Below the pieces are notes generated by a model, which saw only the letters and a list, made by a program, of their open reading frames with translations, did not search any database and was not told the origin of the DNA. The position numbers and the translations under genes are program-made. From Collinsella aerofaciens ATCC 25986 (GTDB lineage: Bacteria; Actinomycetota; Coriobacteriia; Coriobacteriales; Coriobacteriaceae), in the NCBI RefSeq assembly GCF_010509075.1, contig NZ_CP048433.1:62001-126000 (forward strand): a stretch of 64,000 nucleotides of DNA, read 5' to 3'. Below are positions 35,182-41,913 of this stretch, piece after piece. How positions within the stretch are numbered: the first letter of the stretch is position 1; each line of letters begins with the position of its first letter.

Positions 35182-35271
35182 GTCGGAGTGGCGGAATTGG
35201 CAGACGCGCTAGCTTGAGGTGCTAGTGACCGCTTTTTGGTCATGCGGGTTCAAGTCCCGCCTCCGACACCA
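35182..35271 (+). tRNA. tRNA-Leu (GAG)
   Basis: The acceptor stem GTCGGAG/CTCCGAC is perfect and is followed by encoded ACCA. The anticodon stem CTAGC/GCTAG closes the loop TTGAGGT, giving anticodon GAG. A long variable arm (TGACCGC...GGTCA) and the T arm GCGGGTTCAAGTCCCGC identify a class II leucine tRNA. Confidence 0.96.
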
Positions 35272-35282
35272 TCGCATTTGAG

Positions 35283-35304
35283 AAGCCTCTTCGGAGGCTT
35301 TTTT
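35283..35304 (+). terminator. Terminator after tRNA-Leu
   Basis: Arms AAGCCTC and GGAGGCTT with a TTC loop are followed by TTTTTT. Confidence 0.88.
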
Positions 35305-35330
35305 GTTACCGATAGACGGTGAGGTTCACG

Positions 35331-37676
35331 ATGGAAACGCTTGAGCGCAATGAGTGGGCGGACGTTGCCCAATTGGTCGAGATCACGAGCGATGCTGTCA
35401 TTATCTGCGAGCTCGACGGAACCATTTTGCATGTAAATAATCGCTTGCTCGACTTGATGTGCGAGGAGCGTTCCGATGTGATCAACGGGGACGTTAAAGA
35501 CCTCTTGTACTCGTCGGCTTTTGAACGCGCGACAGAGCATCGGCTTCCTTTTGAGACCAATGGAACAAAGAGCGAGTTGATGCTCAAGTTAAGTGACGGA
35601 TCGTTTATTCCCGTCCTGGTTTGTGCCGGCTCGGTTACGCCGCCTCGAATCTTTGGCCGCCGTGCGCCGCGCGTTCTGGTGGCACTCCATAGCATCGAAG
35701 AACAGTATTCGCACGACCGTCAGCTCAAGCGTGCGCTTTCGGAGCTTAGAGTGGCGAATAAGCGTCTCTCGGGTACATTGTCGGTCATTATGAGCACGGT
35801 GGGCTCCGATGAGCTGCCCAGTTTGTTAGATATCGTTTTGAACCAGCTTGTAGGAACGCTCGATGCTTCGGGTGCCGCTATCTATTTTTCTGAGAGCGGC
35901 GGTTTTAAGCTTCGCGGTGTCTCCAAGGAGCTGCACGACAGCTACCTGCCCGAGTTTTTGCCGTATGGCGCTGGCATTCCGACGTATGTTCTTCGCGAGT
36001 CGCGTGCCTGTCGCTTGTCGATTCAACAGGACCTTGAGGGTGATAGGGCTGCCTCCGGTATGTTCATGGACCTGGACAATCGTTCTAAGCACCTGTTGCG
36101 CGTGCAGGATATGCCTCCGTACCGCAGCGAGATCTGTCTTCCCGTTTTTTACGGTACGCAGATCCTTGGCGTGCTGGAAGTTGGTTGGAAGCGCCCTCAG
36201 GCACCGCTCGCCTATGACGTTAATGTACTCGAGGTCATTTGCGATTACCTGTCTATCCAGCTGGTCGGCATGGCATCGAGCCTTCGCTCTCGTCGCACGG
36301 CCGAGCTTGGCCGCTCGCTCAATGTCTTACGTGATGAGTTGTTTACCTTTCTAGACGATTCCGCCGCGGCTACCCAGGCTATATCGTCCGAGATTTGCAA
36401 TATGCTCAACTGTCATTTTTGCCCTGTTGAGTATGACGCCAGTCTGGGCTCCTATGTCATAGATTTTGAAGGCGGCAGTCGCGTTGCTTTGCCGGACGAT
36501 CCCGAGAAACTTTTCTTTTCCACGACGGCGCCAGCGGCACGTTTGGGGGTTGGCTCTGATGGCTTTGAGGCGTCTGTTTTGGGCGGCACGAGTGCCGAGG
36601 ATCTTAAACACGTCCGTATAACTCGCGTTGACGAATCGATGCCTATGGGAGGCTGGCTTAGGGCGCATGGTCTGCCTTGCCAGGGTCTCTACGTCGACAC
36701 CGGCATCGAGGCGGGGCGCCCGCGCTCTGAGGGTGATGGCAAACACAGCAACGACGCGATCGTTCCTGCTTCTGTTGCGAAAGGCCCGACGACGCGCGCG
36801 CTTCTGCTTCGTGACGGTAGTCAAGAGCCGATTGATGACCTTGAATATGACTACTTGGTGCACTTGGCGCATGACTTTGAACTGATCTACGAGGGCGAAT
36901 CTCAAAAGCGCGAGGAGCGCCATATCGCTCAGACCCTCCAGATTGGCATGAGAAATTCGCTTGGTGACGTTCCGGGTATCGCGACCGATTCGGTATACCT
37001 TTCGGCAACGAATTCGGCGTTGGTTGGCGGCGACTTCTATACTCTTGTCCGTCTTCCCGACGATTGCGCCGTTATGATTTTGGGCGATGTATCCGGCAAA
37101 GGAATCGAGGCGGCGTCGATGTCAGCGCTCGTCAAGACGGCGCTGACGGCCTATGCCTGGGAGGGTGCTGGGCCCGCCCGTATGGCCCGCTCGCTCAATA
37201 GCATGCTCATGGGCTTTTCGAGGGTCGAGACGTTCGTGACGGCGTTTATCGCCAAGATTGATCTTAAAGCGGGTCGCGCTACCTACTGCTCTGCGGGACA
37301 TCCTCCCACTATGGTCATTAGACCGTCGTCGACGCCGCTTGGCGGCGGAGAAACCCGAGGGGGAGAAGTGGAGCTCCTTGGGTGCCAATCGGGCGTGATC
37401 GGTGCCTTTGAGAGCATGGTGTACGAGACAGGCGTGTTTACGTTCGCTCCTGGTGACATGCTATTCATGTATACCGACGGAGCAATCGAAGCACGTGATC
37501 GCTCGGGTGCTTTCTTTGGCGAGCAGCGCCTTCGTGACCTTTTGCTCTCTGTCTCGGGTGAGGGTGTATCGGGAATCTGCGGTAAGGTCTTGGGAGAGCT
37601 TGACCGCTTTACCGAGTCGGCGCTGGACGATGACATTGCGCTGGTTTCCCTTGAGTTTTTACGGGGTCGATCGTAG
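35331..37676 (+). CDS. PAS-GAF-PP2C (SpoIIE/RsbU-type) sensor phosphatase
   Basis: This 781-residue protein begins with a PAS domain (about 10-120, SDAVIICELDGTILHVNN) and a short coiled segment. A GAF domain follows (about 150-310, LDIVLNQLVGTLDASGAAI), then a second less clear sensory region (about 320-530). The C-terminal PPM/SpoIIE phosphatase spans about 550-780 and shows metal ligands in GGDFY and GDVSGKG, plus SAGHPP, MYTDG and DDDIAL. No membrane segment is visible. It should dephosphorylate a STAS-domain antagonist; the next gene encodes one fused to a kinase-like domain. The ATG follows GGTGAGG. Confidence 0.9.
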   Translation: METLERNEWADVAQLVEITSDAVIICELDGTILHVNNRLLDLMCEERSDVINGDVKDLLYSSAFERATEHRLPFETNGTKSELMLKLSDGSFIPVLVCAGSVTPPRIFGRRAPRVLVALHSIEEQYSHDRQLKRALSELRVANKRLSGTLSVIMSTVGSDELPSLLDIVLNQLVGTLDASGAAIYFSESGGFKLRGVSKELHDSYLPEFLPYGAGIPTYVLRESRACRLSIQQDLEGDRAASGMFMDLDNRSKHLLRVQDMPPYRSEICLPVFYGTQILGVLEVGWKRPQAPLAYDVNVLEVICDYLSIQLVGMASSLRSRRTAELGRSLNVLRDELFTFLDDSAAATQAISSEICNMLNCHFCPVEYDASLGSYVIDFEGGSRVALPDDPEKLFFSTTAPAARLGVGSDGFEASVLGGTSAEDLKHVRITRVDESMPMGGWLRAHGLPCQGLYVDTGIEAGRPRSEGDGKHSNDAIVPASVAKGPTTRALLLRDGSQEPIDDLEYDYLVHLAHDFELIYEGESQKREERHIAQTLQIGMRNSLGDVPGIATDSVYLSATNSALVGGDFYTLVRLPDDCAVMILGDVSGKGIEAASMSALVKTALTAYAWEGAGPARMARSLNSMLMGFSRVETFVTAFIAKIDLKAGRATYCSAGHPPTMVIRPSSTPLGGGETRGGEVELLGCQSGVIGAFESMVYETGVFTFAPGDMLFMYTDGAIEARDRSGAFFGEQRLRDLLLSVSGEGVSGICGKVLGELDRFTESALDDDIALVSLEFLRGRS

Positions 37677-37757
37677 ACCGCGATACTTGACGGGCAAAAT
37701 CTGCGCAGCTGCAGATATGTATGCATCGAGCGAGCTCTTTTGGGGAACCATGGTCGT

Positions 37758-38504
37758 ATGAATGAGTGGAATGACATAGCGGTTTTGACGCCACCGGGTG
37801 ATGTCGACATCGCCTCGGTGTCCGTGCTGCGTCCACGGTTGGATAATCTGATCGACCGGGGCGTGCGTCGCGTTGTCATCAATTGCCAGGCCGTGGGCTT
37901 TATCGACTCGACGGGTTTGGCGTTTTTGCTTACACGTGCCAGAGAGCTCATGAGGCGAGAGGGCCTGCTTTCGCTCGTTAACGCCTCCGATGAGGTCATT
38001 CGCTTTTTGGAGATTGCCCGACTTGTCGACATCCTTCATGTTGCGGGTCCGGCGCGTGAGTCGATTCCCGCTATTCCGGTGGGAGAGTTGCCACGATGGA
38101 GCAAGAGCGTCGAGGTCCGACAGGGTATCGAGAATCTTCCATACTATCGACATCGCATCGCCGAACTCCTTGAATCGCTTCCGTTGCGCCGCGACGAGCG
38201 CTACGATGTCGCGTTGGCGTCGGGGGAGGCGCTGGGTAATGCCTATGACCATGCGGGCGGTATCGGGTGCGTCCTGACGGTTCAGGCCTATGGCGATCGC
38301 GTCGTGGTTGAGGTGCTTGATCGGGGTGCCGGCTATTCTATCGATGGAGCGAGCGAACCGGTCGCATCTGAGGAACGCGGCCGTGGTATCAAGCTTATGC
38401 GTATGCTTGTCGATAACGTGGAGGTTGCTCGTCGCACAGACGGCACCGGCACGCGCGTGCAGATGGTGAAGCTATTTAGCGGAGCACTGGAATCGCGTGC
38501 CTAG
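37758..38504 (+). CDS. Fusion of STAS anti-sigma-antagonist domain and HATPase (RsbW-like) domain
   Basis: This protein has 248 residues. Residues 1 to about 105 form a STAS domain with the phosphorylatable serine in IDSTGLAFLL. Residues about 120-245 form a GHKL ATPase with N-box GEALGNAYDHA, G1 DRGAGY and G2 GRGIKLMR. In Bacillus-type partner switches these are separate proteins: the kinase binds sigma and phosphorylates the antagonist. Here both are in one chain 81 bases after a SpoIIE-type phosphatase. No sigma factor gene is nearby. An upstream TTG at 37740 is an alternative start. Confidence 0.87.
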   Translation: MNEWNDIAVLTPPGDVDIASVSVLRPRLDNLIDRGVRRVVINCQAVGFIDSTGLAFLLTRARELMRREGLLSLVNASDEVIRFLEIARLVDILHVAGPARESIPAIPVGELPRWSKSVEVRQGIENLPYYRHRIAELLESLPLRRDERYDVALASGEALGNAYDHAGGIGCVLTVQAYGDRVVVEVLDRGAGYSIDGASEPVASEERGRGIKLMRMLVDNVEVARRTDGTGTRVQMVKLFSGALESRA

Positions 38505-38549
38505 CCAATCGCTTTAGCGCGTTTAGCCACCAAGAACACGCGGCCGGCA

Positions 38550-38597
38550 ACTTTTTTGAAAAAAGTACTTGCGTCTTTTGGATAACTCGCGTAAATT
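38550..38597 (+). promoter_or_regulatory. Promoter of the Gly-Cys-Gly tRNA cluster with upstream palindrome
   Basis: Palindrome ACTTTTTT-G-AAAAAAGT (38550-38566) lies two bases before TTGCGT (38569-38574). A 17-base spacer leads to TAAATT (38592-38597). The register is the same as for tRNA-Leu. Confidence 0.72.
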
Positions 38598-38609
38598 AAT
38601 AACCCGCAA

Positions 38610-38685
38610 GCGGACATGGCTCAGTTGGTAGAGCACAACCTTGCCAAGGTTGGGGTCGCGGGTTCGAGCCCCGTTGTCCGCTCCA
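38610..38685 (+). tRNA. tRNA-Gly (GCC), copy 1
   Basis: Acceptor GCGGACA pairs with TGTCCGC and is followed by TCCA. The anticodon loop TTGCCAA between CAACC and GGTTG gives GCC. It is identical to the genes at 38836 and 41124. Confidence 0.96.
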
Positions 38686-38695
38686 TTGCATTTCC

Positions 38696-38718
38696 GGACC
38701 GTTTAGGCGGTCCTTTTT
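38696..38718 (+). terminator. Short terminator between tRNA-Gly and tRNA-Cys
   Basis: Arms GGACCG and CGGTCC with a 6-base loop are followed by TTTTT. It may be a processing signal, as tRNA-Cys follows within two bases. Confidence 0.65.
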
Positions 38719-38719
38719 C

Positions 38720-38793
38720 GGCGAAGTGGCCAAGTGGTAAGGCAGAGGCCTGCAAAGCCTTTACCCCCGGTTCGAATCCGGGCTTCGCCTCCA
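38720..38793 (+). tRNA. tRNA-Cys (GCA)
   Basis: Acceptor GGCGAAG pairs with CTTCGCC and is followed by TCCA. The anticodon loop CTGCAAA between AGGC and GCCT gives GCA. The T arm is CCCGGTTCGAATCCGGG. Confidence 0.95.
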
Positions 38794-38802
38794 GGCAACA
38801 TC

Positions 38803-38828
38803 CGGGCGCTCCGGCGCCCGTTTTGTTT
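38803..38828 (+). terminator. Terminator after tRNA-Cys
   Basis: Arms GGGCGC and GCGCCC around TCCG are followed by GTTTTGTTTTA. Confidence 0.75.
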
Positions 38829-38835
38829 TACATAT

Positions 38836-38911
38836 GCGGACATGGCTCAGTTGGTAGAGCACAACCTTGCCAAGGTTGGGGTCGCGGGTTCGAGCCCCGT
38901 TGTCCGCTCCA
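38836..38911 (+). tRNA. tRNA-Gly (GCC), copy 2
   Basis: The 76 bases including CCA are identical to the gene at 38610. It lies 8 bases after the tRNA-Cys terminator without a separate promoter. Confidence 0.96.
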
Positions 38912-38920
38912 ACTATCTTA

Positions 38921-38946
38921 CGCGGTTCTAACGAACCGCGTTTTTT
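38921..38946 (+). terminator. Terminator of the tRNA cluster
   Basis: Arms CGCGGTTC and GAACCGCG with loop TAAC are followed by TTTTTT. Confidence 0.9.
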
Positions 38947-38955
38947 GTTGACGCT

Positions 38956-39060
38956 GCGCGAGCCCCGGGCACCCCATCTTGCCCCCTCAATCGTCGGTCG
39001 CGTACATAAAGTACGCTTCCCTCCTCTTTCGCGGCAACCTGGGGCACCCGGAGCCCGCTC
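38956..39060 (-). ncRNA. Structured palindromic element, copy 3
   Basis: Read on the minus strand, the arms run CCGGG, UG/UG step, CCCCA, GG/GA step, TTGCC. Then comes a GAAA/UUGA boundary and a core ending in GCGTAC with loop TTTAT. The core differs from copy 2 mainly at two positions that change together (C..G to G..C), as expected for a maintained base pair. The outer arms have no sequence likeness to copy 2. No gene is seen between it and the alpha-glucosidase start at 39249. Confidence 0.65.
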
Positions 39061-39248
39061 GCTGTTGTGGCCGGGGGAGTGAGTCTTCCGTTCTTTTCAC
39101 TAATCGATCGATTCGTCCCAGGAGGCTCGAGCCCGAGAGGGAGCGAGCGTTTTGGGGTGTGGCTGTGGCGTTGTTTGCCTCGAATGACAGCTTTGGGCGT
39201 ATCATCGTGGGCATCTCGCAAAACCTCGTTGCAAGGGAGGCTCACCCC

Positions 39249-40982
39249 ATGGCTGCAGAAAAGTCCTCTTCGCGCTCATGGATGTCCGATGCCGCGATCT
39301 ATCAGATCTACCCGCGTTCGTTTAAGGATTCGACCGGTTCGGGTCTGGGCGATATCGCGGGCATTACCCAGCAGATGGACTATCTTGAGCGGCTGGGCAT
39401 CGAGGCCATCTGGCTGAGCCCGTTTTACCCTTCGCCTCTTGTCGATGGCGGCTATGATGTGGCGGACTACTGCGATGTCGACCCACGTCTCGGCTCGCTT
39501 GACGACTTCGATGACATGATCGCTGCGGCTCACGCGCGCGGCATCAAGGTCATCGTCGATATCGTGCCCAACCATTCATCCAACCAGCACCCCTGGTTCA
39601 AAGCCGCTCTTGCCGCCGGCCCCGGATCGCCCGAGCGCGCCCGTTATATCTTCCGCGATGGTCGCGGCGAGCATGGCGAGCTGCCTCCCACCAATTGGAA
39701 TGCCAACTTTGGCGGCCCCGCCTGGACGCGTGTTGCGGACGGTCAATGGTATCTGCACATGTTTACGCCCGAGCAGCCGGACTTTGACTGGTCATGCCCC
39801 GAGGTTCACGCGTTCTTTTGCGACGTCCTGGCGTTTTGGAGCGATCGAGGCGTCGATGGCTTTCGCATCGATGTGGCGCACGGTCTCGCCAAGGATCTCG
39901 ACCGCGATGACCTCGACCGGTGGCATCTCGCCGAGGGCGATGACATGGTTGACGACGGCGCCCATCCGCTGTGGGACCGCAACGAGGTCCACGAGATCTA
40001 TCGCGAGTGGCGCCGCGTGTTCGACCGCTATAATCCGCCGCGCAGCGCCGTTGCCGAGGCGTGGGTGCTGCCTGAGCGCCAGTATCTCTATGCGCGTCCC
40101 AGCGAGCTTGGCCAGACATTCAACTTTGAGTTTGCCAAGGCCACTTGGACCTATGATGACATGCACGCTGCAATCGAGGAGGGCTTGAAGGCAGCTATCG
40201 AATCCGATTCCGCCTCGACCTGGGTACTCTCCAACCACGACGTGCCGCGCGTGGCGACGCGCTATGCCCTGCCGCAAATCAAGGCGACGCGCTACCACCA
40301 GATTGCGCTCGACTGGCTCTTACGCGACGGGTCGTCTTATGACGAGGACCGTGAACTCGGCGAGCGCCGCGCGCGGGCGGCTCTTTTGCTTGAACTGGCG
40401 CTTCCGGGCTCGGCATACGTGTATCAGGGTGAGGAGCTCGGTCTTTTTGAGGTGGCTGATATCCCGTGGACTGCACTCGAAGATCCCAGTGCAACCAATA
40501 CGCGCGGACCGAAGCGCGAGAAGGGGCGCGACGGCTGTCGTGTGCCCCTGCCGTGGGTAGCGGCGGACGATCCCGCGCAGGGCGGATCGTTTGGGTTTTC
40601 GCCGGCGGACGCTGATGCGGCGCCCCATCTGCCGCAGCCTGCATGGTTTTTCGATTATGCTGCCGATAGGGAAGAAACGGACCCGACATCGATGCTTGCG
40701 CTCTATCGTGACGCCCTCTGGCTGCGGCGCAAGCTGCGCGGGTGCGCCAACGATCTTGCGTGGCTCGATCTTGACGGGCGCACCGGTCTTGCGGATGGTG
40801 CCGAGGGCGCTGAGGGCGGCGTCATCGCCTATCGCCGCGATAACGGCTGGGCGTGCGTGACGAACTTCGGTGCAGCACCCGTGGAGCTGCCGGCGGGCAG
40901 GGTCCTGCTCACCTCATCAGCGCTTGCAGACGGCAGACTCGCGCAGGACAGCTCTGCCTGGATCATGCTCGGTGAGATGTAA
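39249..40982 (+). CDS. GH13-family alpha-glucosidase
   Basis: This 577-residue enzyme has the alpha-amylase barrel with conserved regions DIVPNH, GFRIDVAHG (nucleophile Asp), AVAEAWV (acid Glu) and LSNHD, then a small C-terminal beta domain. The start IYQIYPRSFKDSTGSGLGDI is typical of oligo-1,6- or alpha-1,4-glucosidases. No signal peptide is visible, so it acts on imported oligosaccharides. The ATG follows AAGGGAGG; the upstream open frame crosses the palindromic element and is not coding. Exact linkage specificity cannot be read from sequence. Confidence 0.9.
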   Translation: MAAEKSSSRSWMSDAAIYQIYPRSFKDSTGSGLGDIAGITQQMDYLERLGIEAIWLSPFYPSPLVDGGYDVADYCDVDPRLGSLDDFDDMIAAAHARGIKVIVDIVPNHSSNQHPWFKAALAAGPGSPERARYIFRDGRGEHGELPPTNWNANFGGPAWTRVADGQWYLHMFTPEQPDFDWSCPEVHAFFCDVLAFWSDRGVDGFRIDVAHGLAKDLDRDDLDRWHLAEGDDMVDDGAHPLWDRNEVHEIYREWRRVFDRYNPPRSAVAEAWVLPERQYLYARPSELGQTFNFEFAKATWTYDDMHAAIEEGLKAAIESDSASTWVLSNHDVPRVATRYALPQIKATRYHQIALDWLLRDGSSYDEDRELGERRARAALLLELALPGSAYVYQGEELGLFEVADIPWTALEDPSATNTRGPKREKGRDGCRVPLPWVAADDPAQGGSFGFSPADADAAPHLPQPAWFFDYAADREETDPTSMLALYRDALWLRRKLRGCANDLAWLDLDGRTGLADGAEGAEGGVIAYRRDNGWACVTNFGAAPVELPAGRVLLTSSALADGRLAQDSSAWIMLGEM

Positions 40983-41064
40983 GGGCCTCTTGCGGCGAGT
41001 TTGCGTTTGCCTGCGCCTTCCGTGGTGGCTGATGTCTTCGCGAGGTTCGCGAGGGCGTCGCAAA

Positions 41065-41111
41065 ACTTTTCAAAAAAAGTTCTTGCATAGGATGCGGGCA
41101 TCACGTAAGAT
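41065..41111 (+). promoter_or_regulatory. Promoter of the Gly-Val tRNA unit with upstream palindrome
   Basis: ACTTTT-CAAA-AAAAGT (41065-41080) lies two bases before TTGCAT (41083-41088). A 17-base spacer leads to TAAGAT (41106-41111). This is the third occurrence of the arrangement. Confidence 0.72.
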
Positions 41112-41123
41112 TAATCCTCGTAA

Positions 41124-41199
41124 GCGGACATGGCTCAGTTGGTAGAGCACAACCTTGCCAAGGTTGGGGTCGCGGGTTCGAGCCCCGTTGTCCGCTCCA
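41124..41199 (+). tRNA. tRNA-Gly (GCC), copy 3
   Basis: The gene is identical to the two other tRNA-Gly genes in this window. It is followed after 3 bases by tRNA-Val, so both are processed from one transcript. Confidence 0.96.
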
Positions 41200-41202
41200 T
41201 TT

Positions 41203-41277
41203 GGGCGTTTAGCTCAGGGGGAGAGCGCTTCCCTGACACGGAAGAGGTCAGAAGTTCAAATCTTCTAACGCCCACCA
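41203..41277 (+). tRNA. tRNA-Val (GAC)
   Basis: Acceptor GGGCGTT pairs with AACGCCC and is followed by ACCA. The anticodon loop CTGACAC between CTTCC and GGAAG gives GAC. Confidence 0.95.
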
Positions 41278-41285
41278 AATGTTCG

Positions 41286-41324
41286 CAGCTCAGAGGCTAT
41301 GTCCTCTGGGCTGTTTTGTTTTTT
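41286..41324 (+). terminator. Terminator after tRNA-Val
   Basis: Arms CAGCTCAGAGG and CCTCTGGGCTG are followed by TTTTGTTTTTT. Confidence 0.88.
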
Positions 41325-41639
41325 GCCACCAAGCGCGCCGCCAAATAAGTCATCAAATATTGATCCAAGGTCCGTACGCGATGGTCTTTGTATCCCGTAG
41401 GGGTGCCGGCAGATTGCATGTGTCCTGGCCCATCATGACCGCAACATGTTGGTCAAGGACAATCTTTTGGATTCTTTTGGCGCGAGCAGCTTGGTTTTGG
41501 TGCTATTTGGCGGCGGCACGGTTGAGGGGGTTTCAAAACTGCTGTGCAGGTAGTTGGGTTGATAACGTTTTAGCAGTCTGCCAAGAGGCCTTCATTTATA
41601 ATGCGTCTGCAAATTGACCAATTGCTTTGACCTGCTGAA

Positions 41640-41685
41640 ACACTATATGTTGTGTTTGACCTAAAAAAAGAATACAGGATATAGA
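41640..41685 (+). promoter_or_regulatory. NrdR-type box and promoter of nrdD
   Basis: ACACTATATGTTGTGT (41640-41655) closely fits the NrdR box. It abuts the -35 box TTGACC (41656-41661). An 18-base spacer leads to TATAGA (41680-41685). A weaker second box may overlap the -10 (from 41674). NrdR is the ATP/dATP-sensing repressor of ribonucleotide reductases. The 300 bases before this (41325-41639) show no supported gene. Confidence 0.75.
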
Positions 41686-41689
41686 TGCC

Positions 41690-41913
41690 TCTTTGTCGTA
41701 TGATAGATGGCGGACAGAGAACGAGAACCTTATTCGCCCCATTATTTGGATGGATCTTTGAGCCCCTTGATTGGCTGCGAGGATTGTCCGCATGAGGGCC
41801 TATGGTTATCGAAAACACAGATTGCGCGACGGCGCCGCAAGACAGGGTAAGCCCTGCCGGGCATCGTTTGGCTCTGAAGCGCAATGAGGCTACGATGCGA
41901 AAGAGGCAAGAGG
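41690..41913 (+). promoter_or_regulatory. Long 5' leader of nrdD
   Basis: About 220 untranslated bases lie between the inferred transcription start and the nrdD ATG. Short inverted repeats are visible, for example CAGGG-TAAG-CCCTG near 41845. I recognise no known riboswitch, and the stretch contains no supported gene. Confidence 0.4.

Noticed and set aside
38616-38951. Open frame across the tRNA-Gly and tRNA-Cys genes
   Set aside because: It translates tRNA sequence, including repeated segments from identical tRNA-Gly genes, and has no independent coding support.
41325-41639. Possible gene remnant between tRNA-Val and the nrdD promoter
   Set aside because: Short frames exist but none has a ribosome site with coding-like composition or a recognisable family; I see nothing supportable there.
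41690-41913. Cobalamin riboswitch in the nrdD leader
   Set aside because: The conserved B12-box and core were not visible, and NrdD is not a cobalamin enzyme; only the NrdR box is supported.
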